From the NCBI GenBank assembly GCA_947167345.1, contig CAMVHR010000002.1, forward strand, positions 1-64,000: 64,000 bases of DNA, written 5' to 3'. A program made the position numbers and the translations under genes. The stretch is from an uncultured Treponema sp. (GTDB lineage Bacteria > Spirochaetota > Spirochaetia > Treponematales > Treponemataceae). The stretch's first letter is position 1. Each line of letters starts with the position of its first letter. Positions 29,610 to 39,164 of this stretch are shown here, piece after piece. The notes under the pieces were generated by a model that was not told the DNA's origin, ran no database searches, and saw only the letters and a program-made list of their open reading frames with translations.

Positions 29610-32438
29610 ATGGCTAAGACCAAATATGTTTATTACTTTGGTGATGGCGACGCAGAAGGCGATGAAACAATGCGTCCATTACTCGGCGGAAAAGGAGCCA
29701 ACCTTGCACAGATGGCAAAGAAACCTTTGAGTTTACCTGTTCCTTCAGGATTTACAATTTCTATCGACGTTTGTCAGGAATACTACAAGCTCGGCAAGAA
29801 ATATCCTGCAGGTCTTGATGCAGAGGTAGCAAAGTACCTTGCAAAGCTTGAAAAATCAATGGGTAAAAAACTCGGCGACGAAAAGGATCCTCTCCTTGTT
29901 TCAGTTCGTTCAGGTGCTGCCGAATCTATGCCAGGTATGATGGATACAATCCTCAACCTTGGTCTTAACGACAAATCAGTTCTTGGTCTTGCAAACAAGA
30001 CAAACAACCCACGTTTCGCATGGGACGCATACCGCCGCTTCATTCAGATGTACGGTAACGTTGCAATGGGTGTTGATCATGACAAATTTGAAGAAATCAT
30101 TGCAGAAGTAAAGTCACACCGTGGAATCAAGGAAGATACTGAACTCACAGCAGAAGAGCTTCAGGAAATCGTAACTAAGTACAAGGCAATGTACAAGGAA
30201 GAAAAGGGTGAACCTTTCCCTCAGGATCCACAGAAGCAGATGTGGGGTGCTATCGGTGCCGTATTCGGTTCTTGGATGAACCCACGTGCTATCACATACC
30301 GCAAGCTCAACAACATTGATGAAAGAGTAATCAAGGGCACAGCCGTAACTGTTATGGCAATGGTATTCGGTAACATGGGTGATACATCTGGAACTGGTGT
30401 TGCATTCAGCCGTGACCCTTCAACTGGTGAAAACCACTTTATGGCAGAGTACCTCATCAATGCACAGGGTGAGGATGTTGTTGCTGGTATCCGTACTCCA
30501 ATGGATATTTCTGCACTTGAAAAGCAGCAGCCAAAAATCTTTGCTGAAATCACAAAGATCCGCAACCGTCTTGAAAAGCACTATCGCGACATGCAGGATA
30601 TGGAGTTTACTGTTCAGGAAGGAAAGCTCTACATGCTCCAGTGCCGCAACGGTAAGCGCACAGGTGCAGCAGCTGTTAAGATGGCTGTTGACATGGTTGA
30701 AGAAAAGCTCATTAAGAAGGAAGAAGCTCTTTTGCGCGTAAAGCCAGATCAGCTTGATCAGCTCCTTCACCCACAGTTTGAGGCAAAGGCTCTTAAGTCT
30801 GCAACTCCAATAGCAGAAGCATTGAACGCTTCTCCTGGAGCTGGTTGTGGTCAGATTGTATTCACGGCAGAAGAAGCTGTTGAATGGAGCAAGGCTGGCA
30901 AGAAGGTAATGCTTGTTCGTAAGGAAACATCTCCTGATGACATTGAAGGAATGTATGTTGCAGAAGGTATCCTTACTTCAACAGGTGGACGTACTTCACA
31001 CGCAGCTGTTGTTGCTCGTGGTATGGGTACACCTTGTGTTTGTGGTTGTGCTGCTGTTGTATTCACAGGAAAAGACGAAGTTACTATTGGCGGAAAGAAG
31101 TTCGTTAAGGGCGATGTAATTTCTATCGATGGTTCAACAGGTAGAGTATACGGTGAAGAAATTCCTGTAACTCCAGCTTCTGTTTCTGGTGATCTTGAAA
31201 CATTCCTCGGTTGGGCAGATGAAGTTCGCGCCGCTTCTAAGCGCGTAACAGCTTCTGGCAAGAAAGTAAACGGCTTTGAAGTTCTTGCTAACGCAGAACA
31301 GAACGAAGCTCCTCAGGCATTCCGCTTTGGTGCAGCAGGTATTGGTCTTTGCCGCACAGAGCACATGTTCTTTGAAGAGCCAAAGCTTTCTTCATTCCAG
31401 AAGATGATTCTTTCTGAAAACACAGAAGAACGCAAAGAGAACCTCAAGAAGATTCTTCCTCTCCAGAAGGATGACTTCTTTGGAATCATCAAGACAATGG
31501 AAGGACGCCCTGTAACAATTCGTCTTCTTGATCCTCCTCTTAACGAATTCATTCAGGCTGCAACAAAAGAAGAAGCACAGGCTCTTGCAAACAAACTTGG
31601 TTATGATGTAGAAAAGATTCAGGCTAAGTACGCAGAGTTGAATGAGCATAACCCAATGCTCGGACACCGCGGATGCCGTCTTGCAATTACATATCCAGAA
31701 ATCTACGAAATGCAGGTTGAAGCTATTGCTCTTGCAACAGCTGAAGCTGAAAAGAAGGGACTTAAGCACGATGTTCGCATCATGATCCCTAACGTAACAG
31801 CATTCGCAGAACTTAAGCAGATTCGTGAACAGGCAGAAGCTGTTATTGCTGATGTAAATGAAAAGAAGGGTACAAACCTCAAGTTCCAGATTGGTTCTAT
31901 GATTGAGTTCCCACGTGCAGCTGCAACAGCTGACAAGATTGCAGAATATGCAGACTTCTTCTCATTTGGTACAAACGACCTTACACAGACAACATTCGGA
32001 TTTAGCCGTGACGACTATTCTAAGTTCATCGATTCTTACCTTGACCAGAAGGTTCTCTTCACTGATCCATTCAAGACTCTTGATGAAGACGGTGTTGGTG
32101 TAATGATTGGTCTTGCAGAGGAAAAGGGACGTTCTGTAAAGAACAACCTGCACCTCGGAATCTGTGGTGAGCACGGTGGAGATCCTGCTTCTATCGAATT
32201 GTGCTACAAGCTCGGCTTGAACTACGTTTCTTGTTCTCCATTCCGTGTACCAGCAGCACGTCTCGCTGGTGCTCAGGCTGTAATCAAGGCTAACGCAGCA
32301 GCTAAAAAGGCCGCAGCTCCAAAGGCTGAGTCAAAGGCAAAGACTTCTTCATCAAAGAAGGCTTCTAGCAAGACTTCAGCAAAAAAAACAACTGCAAAGT
32401 CTACAGCTAAAAAGACAACAAAAAAGTCTAAGAAATAA
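29610..32438 (+). CDS. ppdK: pyruvate, phosphate dikinase with Lys-rich C-terminal extension
   Basis: YYFGDGDAEGDETMRPLLGGKGANLAQM, GGRTSHAAVVARGMGTPCVCG, GLCRTEHMFFE; C-terminal AAKKAAAPKAESKAKTSSSKKASSKTSAKKTTAKSTAKKTTKKSKK. Confidence 0.96.
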   Translation: MAKTKYVYYFGDGDAEGDETMRPLLGGKGANLAQMAKKPLSLPVPSGFTISIDVCQEYYKLGKKYPAGLDAEVAKYLAKLEKSMGKKLGDEKDPLLVSVRSGAAESMPGMMDTILNLGLNDKSVLGLANKTNNPRFAWDAYRRFIQMYGNVAMGVDHDKFEEIIAEVKSHRGIKEDTELTAEELQEIVTKYKAMYKEEKGEPFPQDPQKQMWGAIGAVFGSWMNPRAITYRKLNNIDERVIKGTAVTVMAMVFGNMGDTSGTGVAFSRDPSTGENHFMAEYLINAQGEDVVAGIRTPMDISALEKQQPKIFAEITKIRNRLEKHYRDMQDMEFTVQEGKLYMLQCRNGKRTGAAAVKMAVDMVEEKLIKKEEALLRVKPDQLDQLLHPQFEAKALKSATPIAEALNASPGAGCGQIVFTAEEAVEWSKAGKKVMLVRKETSPDDIEGMYVAEGILTSTGGRTSHAAVVARGMGTPCVCGCAAVVFTGKDEVTIGGKKFVKGDVISIDGSTGRVYGEEIPVTPASVSGDLETFLGWADEVRAASKRVTASGKKVNGFEVLANAEQNEAPQAFRFGAAGIGLCRTEHMFFEEPKLSSFQKMILSENTEERKENLKKILPLQKDDFFGIIKTMEGRPVTIRLLDPPLNEFIQAATKEEAQALANKLGYDVEKIQAKYAELNEHNPMLGHRGCRLAITYPEIYEMQVEAIALATAEAEKKGLKHDVRIMIPNVTAFAELKQIREQAEAVIADVNEKKGTNLKFQIGSMIEFPRAAATADKIAEYADFFSFGTNDLTQTTFGFSRDDYSKFIDSYLDQKVLFTDPFKTLDEDGVGVMIGLAEEKGRSVKNNLHLGICGEHGGDPASIELCYKLGLNYVSCSPFRVPAARLAGAQAVIKANAAAKKAAAPKAESKAKTSSSKKASSKTSAKKTTAKSTAKKTTKKSKK

Positions 32439-32469
32439 GATAAGCTTTTAAAGACTTTTTGAATTAACG

Positions 32470-32514
32470 GGCTGCCTGCGATGAAGAATGATTCAAAGCA
32501 GGCAGCCTTTTTTT
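32470..32514 (+). terminator. intrinsic terminator
   Basis: GGCTGCCTGC ... GCAGGCAGCC followed by TTTTTTT. Confidence 0.75.
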
Positions 32515-32552
32515 GTCTTTTGCAAGAAAGATGAAAGTGATATACTGCTTTC

Positions 32553-33344
32553 ATGAACAAAATATCTAATTACCATACTCATACACATCTTTGCAAGCAC
32601 GCTACTGGTAATCCTTCGGACTATGCAGCACAGGCGGCAAAAGAAGGTTGCCTTGAACTTGGCATAAGCGACCATTGTCCGTATCCTGACACATTTGAAG
32701 ATACTTGGCCACATGTCAGGATGTCTGTAGATGAAGTTGAAGAATACATTGCCATGGTGGATGCCGTAAAGGAATCCTCTCCTTTTCCTGTATATCAAGG
32801 CTTTGAATGTGAATATGATGCCAGATACAAAGGCTGGTATGCCGATGAACTCAAAGGCAAATATGGAGCTGAATATCTAGTGCTCGGTTCTCACTGGGTA
32901 ACGGACGGCTCAAGCCATGTTTATTGTCCTGAAATAACTGAATCATCTCTTTTAAATCGTTACATAGACCAGACAATAGACGGAATGCGCAGCGGCATTT
33001 TTGCCTTCCTTGCCCACCCCGATTTGTTCATGAAAGGCTGGATTGAATGGGATGCTCAGGCAAAAAGCTGTCTTTCTGCAATTCTAGATGCTGCTGTTGA
33101 TCTGAACATGCCGATTGAAATAAACGGTCTTGGCATTTCGCGTAGTCCTAATAATACGAGTCATGGAATGCGATATCAGTATCCGTATGTAGAATTCTGG
33201 GAGATGGTTGCACAGACAAAAGTTCGTGTCATCTGCAATTCTGACGCACATAGTCCAGAAGACGTAATCATGAATGCCTGGAAATCAAGGGATTTTGCCG
33301 GAAGATTTGGAATTACACCAATAGACAAGCTGGACATAAATTAA
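32553..33344 (+). CDS. PHP-domain phosphatase (histidinol-phosphatase HisJ-like)
   Basis: NYHTHTHLCKHATG, GISDHCPYPD, GFECEYD, FLAHPDLF, VICNSDAHSPEDV. Confidence 0.85.
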   Translation: MNKISNYHTHTHLCKHATGNPSDYAAQAAKEGCLELGISDHCPYPDTFEDTWPHVRMSVDEVEEYIAMVDAVKESSPFPVYQGFECEYDARYKGWYADELKGKYGAEYLVLGSHWVTDGSSHVYCPEITESSLLNRYIDQTIDGMRSGIFAFLAHPDLFMKGWIEWDAQAKSCLSAILDAAVDLNMPIEINGLGISRSPNNTSHGMRYQYPYVEFWEMVAQTKVRVICNSDAHSPEDVIMNAWKSRDFAGRFGITPIDKLDIN

Positions 33345-33404
33345 ATTTGCTTTTTGATAATTCTTGATTTATAATTTAAGGGCGATAAAAAGAGAGGTTA
33401 AATT

Positions 33405-34367
33405 TTGAACGATATTGAAAAACTGTTTCAACATGATAGTGATTTAATTACTCCGCCTTCTGCAGCAGAAGAGATGAATTTTACTAGCGAAAATCCACAG
33501 ATAATTCCGAATGCAGAATACTTTGAGAAGTACCTTGCAAACTGTTACAACGAAATCCTCACATCAGAAGAGTTTGACATTAATCAAACTTCTGAAAGTT
33601 CTGGTTCCCTTGAATTCCGCAAGGCGCTGGCAACCTTCATGCAACGCTTTCATGGCATTGATGCAAATCCTGACCGAATTGTTGTCGGTGCAGGCATTCA
33701 GAGCCTTCTTACACGCATATTGAGACAGGCAAGCATTGTGCATCCTGAAGGCACGAATAATCAGGATGGGCTTCTTTCTCGTGCGGAGCAGATTGCAAGC
33801 GGTGTGCGTCCTATGGTTGTCTTTGGCGAAGACGAAGATGATCAGGTGCGCAAGCTCTTTATTAACACAAAGATAAAGATAAAGGATATTCCTGTAGACA
33901 AACAGCTAGTTAGTTATGATTCTCTGCTTTCGTCCGGGGCAACTCTGCTGTACATTACGCCGAAGGAAACATGCGGTGTTTCAGAAGAAATTCTTAACGA
34001 GCGCAGACATGAATTCCTGTCATGGGCAAAGGCCATGCCTTACCGTTTTATCATTGAATATGACTGTACAAAGAAAATTACAACGAAGACACCTTCCTTT
34101 AAGAAGGAAGACACAAACGACAATGTAATTTACTTGAATTCGTTTTCTTCACTGCTGTGCAAGGGAATTAGTGCCTCATGGGCATTGCTTCCTGAAAAGC
34201 TGTACAATGAATACACTGAAATGTACAAGAATTTTCCGTGTCCTCTTTCATATTTGGAACAGGCTGCTCTTACGATGTTCATGGAAAAACGATACTTGGA
34301 TAACTATCTTGAAACAATACAGCCATCTTTAGCAGAAGAAGAACAGGAAGATGAGCTTGCTTTCTAA
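33405..34367 (+). CDS. MocR-like aminotransferase-fold protein, catalytic Lys apparently absent
   Basis: GSLEFRKALATFMQRFHGIDANPDRIVVGAGIQSLLTRIL, YITPKETCG, IIEYDCT, YLNSFSSLLCKGISASWALLP (SFSS in place of SFSK). Confidence 0.7.
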   Translation: MNDIEKLFQHDSDLITPPSAAEEMNFTSENPQIIPNAEYFEKYLANCYNEILTSEEFDINQTSESSGSLEFRKALATFMQRFHGIDANPDRIVVGAGIQSLLTRILRQASIVHPEGTNNQDGLLSRAEQIASGVRPMVVFGEDEDDQVRKLFINTKIKIKDIPVDKQLVSYDSLLSSGATLLYITPKETCGVSEEILNERRHEFLSWAKAMPYRFIIEYDCTKKITTKTPSFKKEDTNDNVIYLNSFSSLLCKGISASWALLPEKLYNEYTEMYKNFPCPLSYLEQAALTMFMEKRYLDNYLETIQPSLAEEEQEDELAF

Positions 34368-34389
34368 CAGGCTTTGTTGTTGAAATAAA

Positions 34390-34423
34390 AATGGCTGTCC
34401 AGATATTTGGGCAGCCTTTTTTA
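34390..34423. terminator. intrinsic terminator between convergent genes
   Basis: AAATGGCTGtCCAgatatttGGGCAGCCtTTTTT, slightly imperfect stem. Confidence 0.6.
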
Positions 34424-35332
34424 TTAGTATAGTGTTTCGCCTAAAAGCCGTGCGGCAAGTGTAACGGCCATGCTTGCTGTATCATTGCGCACGTCGAGGA
34501 TTGGATTTACCTCTACAATTTCCATTGATTTTACAGTACCGAGTGTTGCCATTTCTTCCATAAGGAGAAGGGCTTCCCTGTAGTTTAGTCCGCCGGGTAC
34601 TGGGACTCCTGTTCCTGGAGCAATGGAAGGATCAAGGGAGTCCATGTCAAAGCTTATGTGTACGACATCACAGTGTGTCTTAAAGAACAGCTTTACTTTT
34701 TTTACAATGTCGCTGAATCCTTGCCTGTCAATATCGCTTACTGTGAATACTGTAACACCGGCTTCTTTCATGAGCTTTTTTTCTCCGCTGTCCAAGTCAC
34801 GCACTCCAACATAGCAGATGTTCTCAGGATCTATCTTACGCCCGTCTTTGTACAGGTTGACCAGTTGCGTTAGTCCGTAGCCAGCACATGCGGCCATGCA
34901 TTCGCCATGGATATTGCCAGTAGGCGATGTTTGATCTGTATTAAAGTCTCCGTGGGCATCTACATACAGAACGCCAAGCCGCAAACCTTTTTCTGCATAT
35001 ACGGAACTCAATCCTGCTACAGAACCCAAAACAATGGAGTGATCACCTCCAAGAATCAGTGGAAATTCTCCATTTCGCACAGACAGGTCTACTTGTTCGG
35101 CAAGTCGTGTACATGCCTCGGTAATTGGCTTAAGGTATTTTGCTTTTGGATTGTCGCCAATTTCTGCATATTCCTGTGCTTCTGTTTCAACAGGCTTGTC
35201 GCGAATTACTGTGTGGCCTAAAGACTCAATCCTGTCTGAAATTCCTGCAAGACGCATTGCTGACGGTCCCATATCTGAGCCGTGACGCCTGCCTCCAAAA
35301 TCAAGAGGCATTTCTATAATCCTTACGTTCAT
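34424..35332 (-). CDS. arginase family protein
   Basis: LILGGDHSIVLGSVAGL, YVDAHGDFNT, HGECMAA, ISFDMDSLDPSIAPGTGVPVPGG, EVNPILD. Confidence 0.92.
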   Translation of the reverse strand: MNVRIIEMPLDFGGRRHGSDMGPSAMRLAGISDRIESLGHTVIRDKPVETEAQEYAEIGDNPKAKYLKPITEACTRLAEQVDLSVRNGEFPLILGGDHSIVLGSVAGLSSVYAEKGLRLGVLYVDAHGDFNTDQTSPTGNIHGECMAACAGYGLTQLVNLYKDGRKIDPENICYVGVRDLDSGEKKLMKEAGVTVFTVSDIDRQGFSDIVKKVKLFFKTHCDVVHISFDMDSLDPSIAPGTGVPVPGGLNYREALLLMEEMATLGTVKSMEIVEVNPILDVRNDTASMAVTLAARLLGETLY

Positions 35333-35378
35333 CCTGTGCAGATATTAGCACAAACAGCCTATGAGGTAAAGTGAGAAT

Positions 35379-35424
35379 TTGCATCGCAATTTTAACTAGA
35401 CTTGCATTGCAATTATGGCTAGAA
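35379..35424. repeat. degenerate 23-bp-period tandem repeat
   Basis: TTGCATCGCAATTTTAACTAGAC | TTGCATTGCAATTATGGCTAGAA, with a weaker third unit after it. Confidence 0.7.
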
Positions 35425-35453
35425 TTATGTTGTAAATGCAGGTGTAATTTAGT

Positions 35454-36008
35454 ATGAGTTTGGAAATTGAAAAAATAAACTGGAAGGACTTTGTAAGGCC
35501 TGTTGTAAAGGGAGATGCAGCACGACTGCTTGAAATTTATTCTTATTATGTAAAGAACACTGCCGTATCTTATGAATATGATGTTCCGTCCGTTGAAGAA
35601 TTTGAAAGCCGCATAGAACATACAACACAAAAATACCCGTACCTTTGTGTAGAAAAAGACGGTAAGATACTTGGCTATGCCTATGCAGGTACCTTTCATA
35701 CCCGTGCTGCATATCAGTGGGATGTGGAGCTTTCAATTTATGTTGACAGATGTGTACGTAAGAGTGGGCTTGGGCGGTGTCTGTATCATTCTCTTGAAGA
35801 GGAACTTAAAAAAATTGGAATATTAAACATGTATGCATGTATTGCAGTGCCCAACAAAGAAGAAGATGAGTATTTGACGTATAACAGTGAAAAGTTTCAT
35901 GAACACATGGGCTTTCGGAAAGTGGGGACATTCTATAACTGTGCTAAAAAATTTAACAGGTGGTACGGCATGATTTGGATGGAAAAAATTATAGGTGAGC
36001 ATGAATGA
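35454..36008 (+). CDS. GNAT family N-acetyltransferase (phosphinothricin acetyltransferase-like)
   Basis: EIYSYYVKNTAVSYEYDVPSVEEFESRI, ILGYAYAGTFHTRAAYQWDVELSIYV, SGLGRCLYHSLEEELK. Confidence 0.85.
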   Translation: MSLEIEKINWKDFVRPVVKGDAARLLEIYSYYVKNTAVSYEYDVPSVEEFESRIEHTTQKYPYLCVEKDGKILGYAYAGTFHTRAAYQWDVELSIYVDRCVRKSGLGRCLYHSLEEELKKIGILNMYACIAVPNKEEDEYLTYNSEKFHEHMGFRKVGTFYNCAKKFNRWYGMIWMEKIIGEHE

Positions 36009-36083
36009 TTGTGGTATATAGCATATAGCCTTGTCTACGATAAGTAGGTAGCTTATGCAGTTGTGGTGTGCTAGAATTGCATC

Positions 36084-36701
36084 ATGACAGATACTTATGT
36101 TACTGGAGCTGTAATAAAGCGGCTTCGCGAAAAGAAGAATTTGACACAGGAAGAGCTTGCGCAAAAGATTTTTGTTACAAGCAAAGCTGTTAGTAAATGG
36201 GAGACTGGTAGGGGATTTCCAGATATCAGTCTGTTAGAACCACTGGCAAAAGCTCTGTGCATTTCGATTATTGAGCTCTTGTCTGGTGACTGCATTCAGA
36301 ACACAAACAAGGCGGCAAACATGATGAAAGCCCATATTTATGTTTGTCCTGTATGCGGTAATGTGATTCACTCGTGTGGAGAGTCAGTTGTAAGCTGCTG
36401 CGGCATTCCCCTTCCATCACAGGATGCAGAGTTGCCAGATATTGAGCATGCGATAAATGTCCAGATTGTTGAAGATGAATACTTTGTTTCTGTTAATCAT
36501 TCAATGACAAAGGAGCATTACATTTCATTTTTGATGGCTGTATCTGGAAATAAGACGCAGTTTGTAAAGCTGTACCCAGAACAGAATGCCGAGGCAAGGT
36601 TTAAAATTGACGGTGTAACTAGCCTGTATGCGTATTGCAATAGGCATGGTCTTTTTAAACTGAATCGTATGCCGATTGCTCTTCCTCGAATTTCTTTATG
36701 A
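36084..36701 (+). CDS. XRE HTH domain fused to desulfoferrodoxin/superoxide reductase-like domain
   Basis: HTH KNLTQEELAQKIFVTSKAVSKWETGRGFPDISLL; Dx-like CPVCGNVIHSCGESVVSCCGIPL; SOR-like EHAIN...VNHSMTKEHYISFLMAV...YAYCNRHGLFK. Confidence 0.8.
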   Translation: MTDTYVTGAVIKRLREKKNLTQEELAQKIFVTSKAVSKWETGRGFPDISLLEPLAKALCISIIELLSGDCIQNTNKAANMMKAHIYVCPVCGNVIHSCGESVVSCCGIPLPSQDAELPDIEHAINVQIVEDEYFVSVNHSMTKEHYISFLMAVSGNKTQFVKLYPEQNAEARFKIDGVTSLYAYCNRHGLFKLNRMPIALPRISL

Positions 36702-37629
36702 GCAGGTTTGCAAATCTGTCGGAGTTTTCATCTGTAGAAATGAATTTTACAGTGTCAGTTTTGCTATCAGAAAGTCTTACTGCTAAGATATAATAAAAAG
36801 CTTTTGTTTCTAGAAACATTTTTTTTGTCGTAAGGAGCTCTATTTGCATAATGGCAGCGGATTTCCTTACGAATCCTCTTCTGTATGAAAAACATTGATT
36901 CTCTTCATCAACGGTAATGGAACTGCCTATATTATCTATAAGACTAAACAGAGATAGCATTAAAAGAATTATGGTGAATGCAAAAGCTGTAATTTTTTCA
37001 CCTAAACTATCAAAGTCTTCCATATAAAATGGAAGAAGTGCCAGCATAATGCAAAAAAACACAGTGCACAAGGAATAAATGATAAAGCCTCCTTTTTGTC
37101 TGCGTACAGTATATGACTGTGTTTTTAACGACTTATTTATGGAGCCTGCATTTTCGTAGGCATAGTCTTGTGCAAAGTATAAAAATCTATCCTTATTAAC
37201 CATTGTGCTTTCGATTTTAACTTTTTCAGATCCGAATGACACAATGATGTTTCCTGCATTATCGCTTATTGCTGAAGTTATTTGACTGCGTTGAAAAAAT
37301 TTTGTTCCCCTAAAAAGCCTTGTAACTGTTATCTGCTGTCCGTCAATAACAATTTTAAAAAGCTGTTCGTGTACAAGGGCGAGTAATCCTAAGATGCATA
37401 TTATGATGAAGCATGGCACTGCAATTTTTAAATCCCACAAATACGAAAGGACGGCAAAGCTTCCAAAAAACAATTCGAATATAACTGTGAGTGGTATAAT
37501 CCATTTTGGTGCATGAACAGAAAAATTATCTACACTGTCATATTCGTGTTCGCGATATTCAGCTTCGCCTTCCTTTCGCGAGAAAAATTTAAGTACCAGA
37601 AAAATAACTTTTGTTATGATAGTTCCCAT
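36655..37629 (-). CDS. hypothetical membrane protein
   Basis: 324-aa ORF with paired TM segments and repeated TVRR/FRRGF-type soluble stretches; no confident family. Confidence 0.55.
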   Translation of the reverse strand: MGTIITKVIFLVLKFFSRKEGEAEYREHEYDSVDNFSVHAPKWIIPLTVIFELFFGSFAVLSYLWDLKIAVPCFIIICILGLLALVHEQLFKIVIDGQQITVTRLFRGTKFFQRSQITSAISDNAGNIIVSFGSEKVKIESTMVNKDRFLYFAQDYAYENAGSINKSLKTQSYTVRRQKGGFIIYSLCTVFFCIMLALLPFYMEDFDSLGEKITAFAFTIILLMLSLFSLIDNIGSSITVDEENQCFSYRRGFVRKSAAIMQIELLTTKKMFLETKAFYYILAVRLSDSKTDTVKFISTDENSDRFANLLIKKFEEEQSAYDSV

Positions 37630-37638
37630 GAACGACGA

Positions 37639-38952
37639 TTATGCCCCAAGCTTTTCCTTTGTGCTCTTTATTGTGCTGGCAAAGTATTTTATGGAATCTA
37701 TCCTTTCGTGCTCTGCCTTAAAATCCTTGAAGTAGTCGTGATTGTTAATAAGACGTACAAAGTCGTCAAAGAGAAAGCTTGTGTCCAAAGGACCAGAACA
37801 GGCTTCAGGATGAAACTGTACGCTGAACGCAGGGAATGTCGTATATGTAATGCCCTCGCAAGTACCGTCATTCGTATTTACAAAGCTTAAGACGGCTCCT
37901 GCCGGAATGCTGTCATTCTCTACTGCATAGCCATGGTTCTGGCTTGAAATGTATACTCTGCCTGTATTCAAATACTTTACAGGCTGGTTAGCACCACGAT
38001 GACCATACTTGAGCTTGCTTGTCTTTGCACCGGAAGCAAGGGCAAGAATCTGATGTCCAAGGCAGATTCCGAATACTGGGATTTTCTTTTCAAGCAATAA
38101 TTTGAGTTCCTTTATTATGCCAACATTGTCCTGTGGGTCTCCTGGTCCGTTACTCAGCATGATTCCGTCAGGATTAAGTGCCATAATCTCCTGTGCCGTA
38201 GCTGTACTTGGAACTGTAATAACTTCAAGACCACGCTTTAAAAGCTCTCGGCGAATATTTGCCTTTGCTCCAAAATCCCACAGTACGACTTTTTTGCCTT
38301 TGCCGTCTTTCATTGCTTTTTCTGGATCATTTTCTTTTGTACCGTCGGACCGAACGGGAACAAAGCGATATTCTGCACTTTCGGCAAATACAACATCTGC
38401 ACTTTCTTCTATTTTAGTAGCTGAGCATGTAACCGATTCTACTGCCTGTTCTATCTTATATGCTTTAATTTTTTCAAGGAGTGCGGTTTTCTTTTTTTCA
38501 TCTTTCAATGATTCAAATGCTTCTTGTACTTCGGCACTGTTGCCGCTTATGAGCATGCCGTTCATTACACCGACTTCGCGTAGCACTTTCGTAAGGGCAC
38601 GAGTGTCAATGTCGTAAAGACCGATTATGTTCTGAGATTTTAGATATTCGTCTAGTGTTGTACCGCAGCGGAAGTTAGAAGGTGTTTCGCACCAAGAACG
38701 GACAATATAGCCGCGGACATGACAGGCAGAACTTTCAAAATCTTTGGGAATGATGCCGTAGTTGCCTATGAGCGGAAATGTTTGCGTGACAATCTGACCG
38801 AAATAGCTTGGGTCGGTCAGCGTTTCTATGTATCCGTTCATGCCGGTAGTGAATACAGCTTCTCCGGTTATTACACCGGTAGCTCCAAAACTCTTTCCTT
38901 CAAAGACCAGTCCATTAGCCAGGACTATACAGGCTTTAGTACTATCACTCAT
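37639..38952 (-). CDS. carA: carbamoyl-phosphate synthase small subunit
   Basis: LSNGPGDPQDN, PVFGICLGHQILALASG, HGYAVE, FSVQFHPEACSGPLDT. Confidence 0.95.
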   Translation of the reverse strand: MSDSTKACIVLANGLVFEGKSFGATGVITGEAVFTTGMNGYIETLTDPSYFGQIVTQTFPLIGNYGIIPKDFESSACHVRGYIVRSWCETPSNFRCGTTLDEYLKSQNIIGLYDIDTRALTKVLREVGVMNGMLISGNSAEVQEAFESLKDEKKKTALLEKIKAYKIEQAVESVTCSATKIEESADVVFAESAEYRFVPVRSDGTKENDPEKAMKDGKGKKVVLWDFGAKANIRRELLKRGLEVITVPSTATAQEIMALNPDGIMLSNGPGDPQDNVGIIKELKLLLEKKIPVFGICLGHQILALASGAKTSKLKYGHRGANQPVKYLNTGRVYISSQNHGYAVENDSIPAGAVLSFVNTNDGTCEGITYTTFPAFSVQFHPEACSGPLDTSFLFDDFVRLINNHDYFKDFKAEHERIDSIKYFASTIKSTKEKLGA

Positions 38953-39164
38953 ACTAAAGCCTTACTATATCAGATTTTAATTTTTTTGTATACAGAAGCA
39001 TGTAAATTTTTTAGTAATAGACGAAAACTGACATTTTTATGTTTTATATGTTTTCGCAAACATTTTTTTAGCTTTTAATCCAGAAATTTATTGACATATT
39101 AAAACTTCTGTTTTATGGTGGAATGTAAGTGCGAAACTGCAATGAATACCATAGGAGTGGATAA

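Noticed and set aside
30221-30770. Antisense and alternative-frame ORFs inside ppdK
   Set aside because: Overlap a very strongly supported gene; Cys/Phe-rich translations with no motif, typical coding-shadow ORFs.
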